NCBI GenBank assembly: GCA_036417435.1
Contig: CM070915.1
Location: 82,461,799-82,525,798 of the forward strand
Origin: Inia geoffrensis
Lineage: Eukaryota > Chordata > Mammalia > Artiodactyla > Iniidae
Length of the DNA: 64,000 nt
Direction of reading: 5' to 3'
Positions 46,437 to 58,024 of the stretch are shown piece after piece. The translations under genes and the position numbers were made by a program. Numbering within the stretch: position 1 is the stretch's first letter; each line of letters starts with the position of its first letter. Below the pieces are notes generated by a model. That model was given only the letters and a program-made list of their open reading frames with translations. It was not told the origin of the DNA and searched no databases.

Positions 46437-46604
46437 CACGGGTGAGGGTAAGGCTTCGGGTGAGGGTCAGGGTTAGGATTCGGGTTAGGGTTAGTGTTAG
46501 GGAATGGAGAGGGATTAGGGTACAGGTTAGGGTACGACAATGCTTAAGGGTTAGCGTAAGTGTGAGGGCACGAGTTAGTGTTGGTGTACTGGTTAAGATT
46601 AGGG
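46437..46604 (+). repeat. G/H chimeric monomer, type 2
   Basis: It is G-type almost to its end (GCGTAAGTG, TTGGTGTACTGG), then changes to the H tail GATTAGGG, so the next monomer is A. The exchange lies in GGTTAAGA near 46,591-46,598. It is different from the type 1 fusion and therefore a separate event. Confidence 0.85.
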
Positions 46605-47779
46605 CATTGGTTAGGGTAGGGCATCGGAAGTGGGTCAGGTTTAGGGATGGGGTTAGGGTTAGGGTTAAGGAATGGGGAGGGATTAGGGTACAATTTAGGG
46701 TACGACAACGCTTAAGGTTTAGCGTACGTGTGAGGGCACGAGTTAGTGTTGGTGTCCTGGTTAAGATTAGGGCACGGGTGAGGGTAAGGCTTCGGGTGAG
46801 GGTCAGGGTTAGGATTCGGGTTAGGGTTAGGGTTAAGGAATGCAGAGGGATTAGGGTACAGCTTAGGGTACGACAGTGCTTAAGGGTTAGCGTTCGTGTG
46901 AGGGCTAGGGTTAGTGTTAGTGTCCTGGTTAAGATTAGGGCACGGGTGAGGGTAAGGCTTCAGGTGAGGGTCAGGGTTAGGATTCGGGTTAAGGTTAGGG
47001 TTAGGGAATTGGGAAGGATTAGGGTACAGTTTAGGGTACGTCAACGATTAAGGGTTAGCGTACGTGTGAGGGCACAAGTTAGTGTTGGTGTCCTGGTTAA
47101 GATTAGGGCACGGGTGAGGGTAAGGTTTCGGGTGAGGGTCAGGGATAGAATTCGGGTTAGGGTTAGGGTTAGGGAATGGGGAGATATTAGGGCACAGTTT
47201 AGGGTACCACAACGCTTAAGGTTTAGCGTACGTGTGAGGTCACTAGTTAGTGTTAGTGTACTGCTTACGATTAGGGCACGGGTGAGGGTAAGGCCTCGGA
47301 AGTGGGTCACGTTAAGGGTTAGGGTTAGGGTTAGGGTTAGGGAATGGGGATTGATTAGGGTACAGGTTAGGGTACGGCAATGGCTTAGGGTTGGCGACGT
47401 TAGAGGGCATGGGTTAGTGTTGATGTACTGGTTAAAATTAGGACACGGGTGAGGGTAAAGTTTCGGGTGAGTGTCATGGTTAGGTTTCAGGTTAGGGTTA
47501 GGGTTAGGGAATGGAGAGGGATTAGGGTACAGGTTAGGGTACCACTGCGGTTTAGTGTTAGCGTACTTTTGAGGGCACGAGTTAGTCTTGGTGTCCTGGT
47601 TAAGATTAGGGCACGGGTGAGGGTAAGGCTTCGGGTGAGGGTCAGGGTTAGGATTCGGGTTAGGGTTAGGGTTAGGGAATGGAGAGGGATTAGGGTACAG
47701 GTTAGGGTACGACAATGCTTAAGGGTTAGCGTACGTTTGAGGGCATGAGTTAGTGTTTGTGTCCTGGTTAAGATTAGGG
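46605..47779 (+). repeat. HOR unit 38, 7-mer with G/H fusion, one base short
   Basis: Like unit 34, but E lacks a different base: GGTTGGCGACG near 47,396 has lost the T. C has GGTTAAGGTTAGGG and E has GGAAGTGGGTCACG. Confidence 0.91.
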
Positions 47780-48786
47780 CATTGGTTAGGGTAGGGCATC
47801 GGAAGTGGGTCAGGTTTAGGGATGGGGTTAGGGTTAGGGTTAAGGAATGGGGAGGGATTAGTGTACAATTTAGGGTACGACAAAGCTTAAGGTTTAGCGT
47901 ACGTGTGAGGGCACGAGTTAGTGTTGGTGTCCTGATTAAGATTAGGGCACAGGTGAGGGTAAAGTTTCGGGTGAGGGTCAGGGATAGAATTCGGGTTAGG
48001 GTTAGGGTTAGGGAATGGGGAGATATTAGGGCACAGTTTAGGGTATCACGACGCTTAAGTTTTAGCGTACGTGTGAGGTCACTAGTTAGTGTTAGTGTAG
48101 TGTTTACGATTAGGGCACGGGTGAGGGTAAGGCCTCGGAAGAGTGTCACGTTAAGGGTTAGGGTTAGGGTTAGGGTTAGGGAATGGGGATTGATTAGGGT
48201 ACAGGTTAGGGTACGGCAATGGCTTAGGGTTAACGTACGTTAGAGGGCATGGGTTAGTGTTGATGTACTGGTTAAAATTAGGACACGGGTGAGGGTAAAG
48301 TTTCGGGTGAGTGTCATGGTTAGGTTTCAGGTTAGGGTTAGTGTTAGGGAATGGAGAGGGATTAGGGTACAGGTTAGGGTACCGCTGCGGTTTAGTGTTA
48401 GTGTACATGTGAGGGCACGAGTTAATCTGGGTGTCCTGGTATGATTAGGGCACGGGTGAGGGTAAGGTTTCGGGTGAGGGTCAGGGTTAGGATTCGGGTT
48501 AGGGTTAAGGTTAGGGAATAGAGAGGGATTAGGGTACAGGTTAGGGTACGACAATGCTTAAGGGTTAGCGTAAGTGTGAGGGCACGAGTTAGTGTTGGTG
48601 TACTGGTTAAGACAACGGCACCGATGACGGTAAGGCCTCGGAAAAGGGTCACGTTCAGGGTTTCGCTTAGGGTTAGGGTTAGGGAATGGGGAGGGATTAG
48701 GGTACAGGATAGGGTACGACGATGCTTAAGGGTTAGCGTACGTTTGAGGGCATGAGTTGGTGTTTGTGTACTGGTTAAGATTAGGG
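47780..48786 (+). repeat. HOR unit 39, 6-mer A-D-E-F-G-H, one base short
   Basis: F ends CCTGGTATGATTAGGG near 48,437, one base shorter than CCTGGTTAAGATTAGGG. F also has GTTAATCTGGG and GTACATGTG, making it the most altered F in the window. Confidence 0.9.
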
Positions 48787-50130
48787 CATTGGTTAGGGTA
48801 GGGCATCGGAAGTGGGTCAGGTTTAGGGATGGGGTTAGGGTTAGGGTTAAGGAATGGGGAGGGATTAGGGTACAATTTAGGGTACGACAACGCTTAAGGT
48901 TTAGCGTACGTGTGAGGGCACGAGTTAGTGTTGGTGTCCTGGTTAAGATTAGGGCACGGGTGAGGGTAAGGCTTCGGGTGAGTGTCAGGGTTAGGATTCG
49001 GGTTAGGGTTAGGGTTAAGGAATGCAGAGGGATTAGGGTACAGCTTAGGGTACGACAGTGCTTAAGGGTTAGCGTTCGTGTGAGGGCAAGGGTTAGTGTT
49101 AGTGTCCTGGTTAAGATTAGGGCACGGGTGAGGGTAAGGCTTCAGGTGAGGGTCAGGGTTAGGATTCGGGTTAGGGTTAGGGTTAGGGAATGGGGAGGGA
49201 TTAGGGTACAGTTTAGGGTACGACAACGATTAAGTGTTAGCGTACGTGTGAGGGCACAAGTTAGTGGTGGTGTCCTGGTTAAGATTAGGGCACGGGTGAG
49301 GGTAAGGTTTCGGGTGAGGGTCATGTATAGAATTCGGGTTAGGGTTAGGGTTAGGGAATGGGGAGATATTAGGGCACAGTTTAGGGTACCACAACGCTTA
49401 AGGTTTAGCGTACGTGTGAGGTCACTAGTTAGTGTTAGTGTACTGCTTACGATTAGGGCACGGGTGAGGGTAAGGCCTCGGAAGAGGGTCACGTTAAGGG
49501 TTAGGGTTAGGGTTAGGGTTAGGGAATGGGGATTGATTAGGGTACAGGTTAGGGTGCAGCAATGATTTAGGGTTGGCGTACGTTAGAGGGCATGGGTTAG
49601 TGTTGATGTACTGGTTAAAATTAGGACACGGGTGAGGGTAAAGTTTCGGGTGAGTGTCATGGTTAGGTTTCAGGTTAGGGTTAGGTTTAGTGAATGGAGA
49701 GGGATTAGGGTACAGGTTAGGGTACCGCTGCGGTTTAGTGTTAGCGTACGTTTCAGGGCACGAGTTAGTCTTGGTGTCCTGGTTAAGATTAGGGCACGGG
49801 TGAGGGTAAGGCTTCGGGTGAGGGTCAGGGTTAGGATTCGGGTTAGGGTTAGGGTTAGGGAATGGAGCGGGATTAGGGTACAGGTTAGGGTACGACAATG
49901 CTTAAGGGTTAGCGTAAGTGTGAGGGCACGAGTTAGTGTTGGTGTACTGGTTAAGACAACGGCACCGATGAGGGTAAGGCCTCGGAAAAGGGTCACGTTC
50001 AGGGTTTCGCTTAGGGTTAGGGTTAGGGAATGGGGAGGGATTAGGGTACAGGATAGGGTACGACAATGCTTAAGGGTTAGCGTACGTTTGAGGGCATGAG
50101 TTAGTGTTTGTGTACTGGTTAAGATTAGGG
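48787..50130 (+). repeat. HOR unit 40, 8-mer, copy of unit 33
   Basis: A to H, 8,060 bp after unit 33. The E monomer has GTGCAGCAATG near 49,557 where unit 33 has GTGCGGCAATG. Confidence 0.92.
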
Positions 50131-51305
50131 CATTGGTTAGGGTAGGGCATCGGAAGTGGGTCAGGTTTAGGGATGGGGTTAGGGTTAGGGTTAAGGAATG
50201 GGGAGGGATTAGGGTACAATTTAGGGTACGACAACGCTTAAGGTTTAGCGTACGTGTGAGGGCACGAGTTAGTGTTGGTGTCCTGGTTAAGATTAGGGCA
50301 CGGGTGAGGGTAAGGCTTTGGGTGAGGGTCAGGGTTAGGATTCGGGTTAGGGTTAGGGTTAAGGAATGCAGAGGGATTAGGGTACAGCTTAGGGTACGAC
50401 AGTGCTTAAGGGTTAGCGTTCGTGTGAGGGCTAGGGTTAGTGTTAGTGTCCTGGTTAAGATTAGGGCACGGGTGAGGGTAAGGCTTCAGGTGAGGGTCAG
50501 GGTTAGGATTCGGGTTAGGGTTAGGGTTAGGGAATTGGGAAGGATTAGGGTACAGTTTAGGGTACGTCAACGATTAAGGGTTAGCGTACGTGTGAGGGCA
50601 CAAGTTAGTGTTGGTGTCCTGGTTAAGATTAGGGCACGGGTGAGGGTAAGGTTTCGGGTGAGGGTCAGGGATAGAATTCGGGTTAGGGTTAGGGTTAGGG
50701 AATGGGGAGATATTAGGGCACAGTTTAGGGTACCACAACGCTTAAGGTTTAGCGTACGTGTGAGGTCACTAGTTAGTGTTAGTGTACTGCTTACGATTAG
50801 GGCACGGGTGAGGGTAAGGCCTCGGAAGAGGGTCACGTTAAGGGTTAGGGTTAGGGTTAGGGTTAGGGAATGGGGATTGATTAGGGTACAGGTTAGGGTA
50901 CGGCAATGGCTTAGGGTTGGCTACGTTAGAGGGCATGGGTTAGTGTTGATGTACTGGTTAAAATTAGGACACGGGTGAGGGTAAAGTTTCGGGTGAGTGT
51001 CATGGTTAGGTTTCAGGTTAGGGTTAGGGTTAGGGAATGGAGAGGGATTAGGGTACAGGTTAGGGTACCACTGCGGTTTAGTGTTAGCGTACTTTTGAGG
51101 GCACGAGTTAGTCTTGGTGTCCTGGTTAAGATTAGGGCACGGGTGAGGGTAAGGCTTCGGGTGAGGGTCAGGGTTAGGATTCGGGTTAGGGTTAGGGTTA
51201 GGGAATGGAGAGGGATTAGGGTACAGGTTAGGGTACGACAATGCTTAAGGGTTAGCGTACGTTTGAGGGCATGAGTTAGTGTTTGTGTCCTGGTTAAGAC
51301 TAGGG
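50131..51305 (+). repeat. HOR unit 41, 7-mer, copy of unit 34
   Basis: It has the same GGTTGGCTACG deletion in E near 50,920 and the type 1 G/H fusion, so both predate the 8,060-bp duplication. H tail GACTAGGGC near 51,299 is private. Confidence 0.92.
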
Positions 51306-52313
51306 CATTGGTTAGGGTAGGGCATCGGAAGTGGGTCAGGTTTAGGGATGGGGTTAGGGTTAGGGTTAAGGAATGGGGAGGGATTACGGTACAATTTAGG
51401 GTACGACAAAGCTTAAGGTTTAGCGTACGTGTGAGGGCACGAGTTAGTGTTGGTGTCCTGATTAAGATTAGGGCACAGGTGAGGGTAAAGTTTCGGGTGA
51501 GGGTCAGGGATAGAATTCGGGTTAGGGTTAGGGTTAGGGAATGGGGAGATATTAGGGCACAGTTTAGGGTATCACGACGCTTAACTCTTAGCGTACGTGT
51601 GAGGTCACTAGTTAGTGTTAGTGTAGTGTTTACGATTAGGGCACGGGTGAGGGTAAGGCCTCGGAAGAGTGTCACGTTAAGGGTTAGGGTTAGGGTTAGG
51701 GTTAGGGAATGGGGATTGATTAGGGTACAGGTTAGGGTACGGCAATGGCTTAGGGTTAACGTACGTTAGAGGGCATGGGTTAGTGTTGATGTACTGGTTA
51801 AAATTAGGACACGGGTGAGGGTATAGTTTCGGGTGAGTGTCATGGTTAGGTTTCAGGTTAGGGTTAGGGTTAGGGAATAGAGAGGGATTAGGGTACAGGT
51901 TAGGGTACCGCTGCGGTTTAGTGTTAGCGTACGTGTGAGGGCACGAGTTAGTCTTGGTGTCCTGGTTAAGATTAGGGCACGGGTGAGGGTAAGGCTTCGG
52001 GTGAGGGTCAGGGTTAGGATTCGGGTTAGGGTTAAGGTTAGGGAATAGAGAGGGATTAGGGTACAGGTTAGGGTATGACAATGCTTAAGGGTTAGCGTAA
52101 GTGTGAGGGCACGAGTTAGTGTTGGTGTACTGGTTAAGACAACGGCACCGATGAGGGTAAGGCCTCGGAAAAGGGTCACGTTCAGGGTTTCGCTTAGGGT
52201 TAGGGTTAGGGAATGGGGAGGGATTAGGGTACAGGATAGGGTACGACGATGCTTAAGGGTTAGCGTACGTTTGAGGGCATGAGTTGGTGTTTGTGTACTG
52301 GTTAAGATTAGGG
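51306..52313 (+). repeat. HOR unit 42, 6-mer A-D-E-F-G-H, copy of unit 35
   Basis: The A/D junction CACAGGTGAGGGTAAAG is the same. D has CTTAACTCTTAG near 51,581 where unit 35 has CTTAAGTCTTAG. Confidence 0.91.
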
Positions 52314-53657
52314 CATTGGTTAGGGTAGGGCATCGGAAGTGGGTCAGGTTTAGGGATGGGGTTAGGGTTAGGGTTAAGGAATGGGGAGGGATTAGGGTAC
52401 AATTTAGGGTACGACAACGCTTAAGGTTTAGCGTACGTGTGAGGGCACGAGTTAGTGTTGGTGTCCTGGTTAAGATTAGGGCACGGGTGAGGGTAAGGCT
52501 TCGGGTGAGTGTCAGGGTTAGTATTCGGGTTAGGGTTAGGGTTAAGGAATGCAGAGGGATTAGGGTACAGCTTAGGGTACGACAGTGCTTAAGGGTTAGC
52601 GTTCGTGTGAGGGCAAGGGTTAGTGTTAGTTTCCTGGTTAAGATTAGGGCACGGGTGAGGGTAAGGCTTCAGGTGAGGGTCAGGGTTAGGATTCGGGTTA
52701 GGGTTAGGGTTAGGGAATGGGGAGGGATTAGGGTACAGTTTAGGGTACGACAACGATTAAGTGTTAGCGTACGTGTGAGGGCACAATTTAGTGGTGGTGT
52801 CCTGGTTAAGATTAGGGCACGGGTGAGGGTAAGGTTTCGGGTGACGGTCATGTATAGAATTCGGGTTAGGGTTAGGGTTAGGGAATGGGGAGATATTAGG
52901 GCACAGTTTAGGGTACCACAACGCTTAAGGTTTAGCGTACGTGTGAGGTCACTAGTTAGTGTTAGTGTACTGCTTACGATTAGGGCACGGGTGAGGGTAA
53001 GGCCTCGGAAGAGGGTCACGTTAAGGGTTAGGGTTAGGGTTAGGGTTAGGGAATGGGGATTGATTAGGGTACAGGTTAGGGTGCGGCAATGATTTAGGGT
53101 TGACGTACGTTAGAGGGCATGGGTTAGTGTTGATGTACTGGTTAAAATTAGGACACGGGTGAGGGTAAAGTTTCGGGTGAGTGTCATGGTTAGGTTTCAG
53201 GTTAGGGTTAGGTTTAGTGAATGGAGAGGGATTAGGGTACAGGTTAGGGTACCGCTGCGGTTTAGTATTAGCGTACGTTTCAGGGCACGAGTTAGTCTTG
53301 GTGTCCTGGTTAAGATTAGGGCACGGGTGAGGGTAAGGCTTCGGGTGAGGGTCAGGGTTAGGATTCGGGTTAGGGTTAGGGTTAGGGAATGGAGCGGGGT
53401 TAGGGTACAGGTTAGGGTACGACAATGCTTAAATGTTAGCGTAAGTGTGAGGGCACGAGTTAGTGTTGGTGTACTGGTTAAGACAACAGCACCGACGAGG
53501 GTAAGGCGTCGGAAAAGGGTTACGTTCAGGGTTTCGCTTAAGATTAGGGTTACGGAATGGGGAGGGATTAGGGTACAGGATAGGGTACGACAATGCTTAA
53601 GGGTTAGCGTACGTTTGAGGGCATGAGTTAGTGTTTGGGTCCTGGTTAAGATTAGGG
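52314..53657 (+). repeat. HOR unit 43, 8-mer, copy of unit 36
   Basis: It shares the altered H of unit 36 (CAGCACCGACGAGG, GGCGTCGG) and GTGACGGTCATG in D. Confidence 0.92.
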
Positions 53658-54665
53658 CATTGGTTAGGGTAGGGCATCAGAAGTGGGTCAGGTTTAGGGA
53701 TGGGGTTAGGGTTAGGGTTAAGGAATGGGGAGGGATTAGGGTACAATTTAGGGTACGACAACGCTTAAGGTTTAGCGTACGTGTGAGGGCACGAGTTAGT
53801 GTTGGTGTCCTGGTTAAGATTAGGGCACGGGTGAGGGTAAGGCTTCGGGTGAGGGTCAGGGTTAGGATTCGGGTTAGGGTTAGGGTTAAGGAATGCAGAG
53901 GGATTAGGGTACAGCTTAGGGTACGACAGTGCTTAAGGGTTAGCGTTCGTGTGAGGGCAAGGGTTAGTGTTAGTGTCCTGGTTAAGATTAGGTCACGGGT
54001 TAGGGTAAGGCTTCAGGTGAGGGTCAGGGTTAGGATTCGGTTTAGGGTTAGGGTTAGGGAATGGGGAGGGATTAGGGTACAGTTTAGGGTACGACAACGA
54101 TTAAGGGTTAGCGTACGAGTGAGGGCACAAGTTAGTGTTAGTGTACTGCTTACGATTAGGGCACGGGTGAGGGTAAGGCCTCGGAAGATGGTCACGTTAA
54201 GGGTTAGGGTTAGGGTTAGGGTTAGGGAATGGAGATTGATTAGGGTACAGGTTAGGGTACGGCAATGGCTTAGGGTTGGCGTACGTTAGAGGGCATGGGT
54301 TAGTGTTGATGTACTGGTTAAAATTAGGACACGGGTGAGGGTAAAGTTTCGGGTGAGTGTCATGGTTAGGTTTCAGGTTAGGGTTAGGGTTAGGGAATGG
54401 AGAGGGATTAGGGTACAGGTTAGGGTACCGCTGCGGTTTAGTGTTAGCGTACGTTTGAGGGCACGAGTTAGTCTTGGTGTCCTGGTTAAGATTAGGGCAC
54501 GGGTGAGGGTAAGGCTTCGGGTGAGGGTCAGGGTTAGGATTCGGGTTAGGGTTAGTGTTAGGGAATGGAGAGGGATTAGGGTACAGGTTAGGGTACGACA
54601 ATGCTTAAGGGTTAGCGTAAGTGTGAGGGCACGAGTTAGTGTTGGTGTACTGGTTAAGATTAGGG
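53658..54665 (+). repeat. HOR unit 44, 6-mer A-B-(C/D)-E-F-(G/H), copy of unit 37
   Basis: Full 1,008 bp. GTACGAGTGAGGG near 54,112 is new relative to unit 37 and is passed on to the unit at 59201. Confidence 0.92.
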
Positions 54666-55840
54666 CATTGGTTAGGGTAGGGCATCGGAAGTGGGTCAGG
54701 TTTAGGGATGGGGTTAGGGTTAGGGTTAAGGAATGGGGAGGGATTAGGGTACAATTTAGGGTACGACAACGCTTAAGGTTTAGCGTACGTGTGAGGGCAC
54801 GAGTTAGTGTTGGTGTCCTGGTTAAGATTAGGGCACGGGTGAGGGTAAGGCTTCGGGTGAGGGTCAGGGTTAGGATTCGGGTTAGGGTTAGGGTTAAGGA
54901 ATGCAGAGGGATTAGGGTACAGCTTAGGGTACGACAGTGCTTAAGGGTTAGCGTTCGTGTGAGGGCTAGGGTTAGTGTTAGTGTCCTGGTTAAGATTAGG
55001 GCACGGGTGAGGGTAAGGCTTCAGGTGAGGGTCAGGGTTAGGATTCGGGTTAAGGTTAGGGTTAGGGAATTGGGAAGGATTAGGGTACAGTTTAGGGTAC
55101 GTCAACGATTAAGGGTTAGCGTACGTGTGAGGGCACAAGTTAGTGTTGGTGTCCTGGTTAAGATTAGGGCACGGGTGAGGGTAAGGTTTCGGGTGAGGGT
55201 CAGGGATAGAATTCGGGTTAGGGTTAGGGTTAGGGAATGGGGAGATATTAGGGCACAGTTTAGGGTACCACAACGCTTAAGGTTTAGCGTACGTGTGAGG
55301 TCACTAGTTAGTGTTAGTGTACTGCTTACGATTAGGGCACGGGTGAGGGTAAGGCCTCGGAAGTGGGTCACGTTAAGGGTTAGGGTTAGGGTTAGGGTTA
55401 GGGAATGGGGATTGATTAGGGTACAGGTTAGGGTACGGCAATGGCTTAGGGTTGGCGACGTTAGAGGGCATGGGTTAGTGTTGATGTACTGGTTAAAATT
55501 AGGACACGGGTGAGGGTAAAGTTTCGGGTGAGTGTCATGGTTAGGTTTCAGGTTAGGGTTAGGGTTAGGGAATGGAGAGGGATTAGGGTACAGGTTAGGG
55601 TACCACTGCGGTTTAGTGTTAGCGTACTTTTGAGGGCACGAGTTAGTCTTGGTGTCCTGGTTAAGATTAGGGCACGGGTGAGGGTAAGGCTTCGGGTGAG
55701 GGTCAGGGTTAGGATTCGGGTTAGGGTTAGGGTTAGGGAATGGAGAGGGATTAGGGTACAGGTTAGGGTACGACAATGCTTAAGGGTTAGCGTACGTTTG
55801 AGGGCATGAGTTAGTGTTTGTGTCCTGGTTAAGATTAGGG
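54666..55840 (+). repeat. HOR unit 45, 7-mer, copy of unit 38
   Basis: It has the GGTTGGCGACG deletion in E near 55,457, GGTTAAGGTTAGGG in C and the type 1 G/H fusion. Confidence 0.92.
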
Positions 55841-56848
55841 CATTGGTTAGGGTAGGGCATCGGAAGTGGGTCAGGTTTAGGGATGGGGTTAGGGTTAGGG
55901 TTAAGGAATGGGGAGGGATTAGGGTACAATTTAGGGTACGACAAAGCTTAAGGTTTAGCGTACGTGTGAGGGCACGAGTTAGTGTTGGTGTCCTGATTAA
56001 GATTAGGGCACAGGTGAGGGTAAAGTTTCGGGTGAGGGTCAGGGATAGAATTCGGGTTAGGGTTAGGGTTAGGGAATGGGGAGATATTAGGGCACAGTTT
56101 AGGGTATCACGACGCTTAAGTTTTAGCGTACGTGTGAGGTCACTAGTTAGTGTTAGTGTAGTGTTTACGATTAGGGCACGGGTGAGGGTAAGGCCTCGGA
56201 AGAGTGTCACGTTAAGGGTTAGGGTTAGGGTTAGGGTTAGGGAATGGGGATTGATTAGGGTACAGGTTAGGGTACGGCAATGGCTTAGGGTTAACGTACG
56301 TTAGAGGGCATGGGTTAGTGTTGATGTACTGGTTAAAATTAGGACACGGGTGAGGGTATAGTTTCGGGTGAGTGTCATGGTTAGGTTTCAGGTTAGGGTT
56401 AGGGTTAGGGAATAGAGAGGGATTAGGGTACAGGTTAGGGTACCGCTGCGGTTTAGTGTTAGCGTACGTGTGAGGGCACGAGTTAGTCTTGGTGTCCTGG
56501 TTAAGATTAGGGCACGGGTGAGGGTAAGGCTTCGGGTGAGGGTCAGGGTTAGGATTCGGGTTAGGGTTAAGGTTAAGGAATAGAGAGGGATTAGGGTACA
56601 GGTTAGGGTACGACAATGCTTAAGGGTTAGCGTAAGTGTGAGGGCACGAGTTAGTGTTGGTGTACTGGTTAAGACAACGGCACCGATGAGGGTAAGGCCT
56701 CGGAAAAGGGTCACGTTCAGGGTTTCGCTTAGGGTTATGGTTAGGGAATGGGGAGGCATTAGGGTACAGGATAGGGTACGACGATGCTTAAGGGTTAGCG
56801 TACGTTTGAGGGCATGAGTTGGTGTTTGTGTACTGGTTAAGATTAGGG
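55841..56848 (+). repeat. HOR unit 46, 6-mer A-D-E-F-G-H, copy of unit 39
   Basis: It has a normal-length F, so the short F of unit 39 arose after the duplication or was corrected here. G has GGTTAAGGTTAAGG and H has GGTTATGGTTAGGG and GGGGAGGCATT. Confidence 0.9.
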
Positions 56849-58024
56849 CATTGGTTAGGGTAGGGCATCGGAAGTGGGTCAGGTTTAGGGATGGGGTTAG
56901 GGTTAGGGTTAAGGAATGGGGAGGGATTAGGGTACAATTTAGGGTACGACAATGCTTAAGGTTTAGCGTACGTGTGAGGGCACGAGTTAGTGTTGGTGTC
57001 CTGGTTAAGATTAGGGCACGGGTGAGGGTAAGGCTTCGGGTGAGTGTCAGGGTTAGGATTCGGGTTAGGGTTAGGGTTAAGGAATGCAGAGGGATTAGGG
57101 TACAGCTTAGGGTACGACAGTGCTTAAGGGTTAGCGTACGTGTGAGGGCACAAGTTAGTGGTGGTGTCCTGGTTAAGATTAGGGCACGGGTGAGGGTAAG
57201 GTTTCGGATGAGGGTCATGTATAGAATTCGGGTTAGGGTTAGGGTTAGGGAATGGGGAGATATTAGGGCACAGTTTAGGGTACCACAACGCTTAAGGTTT
57301 AGCGTACGTGTGAGGTCACTAGTTAGTGTTAGTGTACTGCTTACGATTAGGGCACGGGTGAGGGTAAGGCCTCGGAAGAGGGTCACGTTAAGGGTTAGGG
57401 TTAGGGTTAGGGTTAGGGAATGGGGATTGATTAGGGTACAGGTTAGGGTGCGGCAATGATTTAGGGTTGGCGTACTTTAGAGAGCATGGGTTAGTGTTGA
57501 TGTACTGGTTAAAATTAGGACACGGGTGAGGGTAAAGTTTCGGGTGAGTGTCATGGTTAGGTTTCAGGTTAGGGTTAGGTTTAGTGAATGGAGAGGGATT
57601 AGGGTACAGGTTAGGGTACCGCTGCGGTTTAGTGTTAGCGTACGTTTCAGGGCACGAGTTAGTCTTGGTGTCCTGGTTAAGATTAGGGCACGGGTGAGGG
57701 TAAGGCTTCGGGTGAGGGTCAGGGTTAGGATTCGGGTTAGGGTTAGGGTTAGGGAATGGAGCGGCATTAGGGTACAGGTTAGGGTACGACAATGCTTAAA
57801 TGTTAGCGTAAGTGTGAGGGCACGAGTTAGTGATGGTGTACTGGTTAAGACAACGGCACCGATGAGGGTAAGGCGTCGGAAAAGGGTTACGTTCAGGGTT
57901 TCGCTTAAGATTAGGGTTACGGAATGGGGAGGGATTAGGGTACAGGATAGGGTACGACAATGCTTAAGGGTTAGCGTACGTTTGAGGGCATGTGTTAGTG
58001 TTTGTGTCCTGGTTAAGTTTAGGG
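56849..58024 (+). repeat. HOR unit 47, 7-mer A-(B/C)-D-E-F-G-H
   Basis: The B/C chimera is at 57017. D has CGGATGAGGGTCATG. E has GCGTACTTTAGAGAGC. G has GGAGCGGCATT and GGTGACGG-like H variants (GGCGTCGG). Confidence 0.9.
57017..57184 (+). repeat. B/C chimeric monomer
   Basis: It is B-type through GGAATGCAGAGGG, ACAGCTTAGGG and ACAGTGCTTAAGG, then C-type from CGTACGTGTGAGGGCACAAG. The exchange lies near 57,125-57,140. The copy at 62,560-62,727 is its duplicate. Confidence 0.86.

Larger units (their letters stand above)
45598..46604 (+). repeat. HOR unit 37, 6-mer A-B-(C/D)-E-F-(G/H), one base short
   Basis: Two fusions remove one monomer each: C/D at 45934 and type 2 G/H at 46437. F is 167 bp (TTTCGGTGAGTG near 46,290). 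The later copies at 53658 and 59201 have the full-length F. Confidence 0.91.
40440..48490 (+). repeat. Region III 48-monomer super-unit, copy 1
   Basis: Unit sizes 8, 7, 6, 8, 6, 7, 6 starting at 40727 are repeated from 48787. The offset is 8,060 bp, which equals 48 x 168 minus four single-base deletions (near 42,862, 46,291, 47,396 and 48,441). Edges are approximate because both flanks are also satellite. Confidence 0.9.
48491..56552 (+). repeat. Region III 48-monomer super-unit, copy 2
   Basis: The same unit order spans 8,062 bp here (48 x 168 minus two single-base deletions, near 50,922 and 55,457). It differs from copy 1 by scattered substitutions, for example near 40,662/48,722, 43,265/51,325 and 44,094/52,154. 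Confidence 0.9.
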
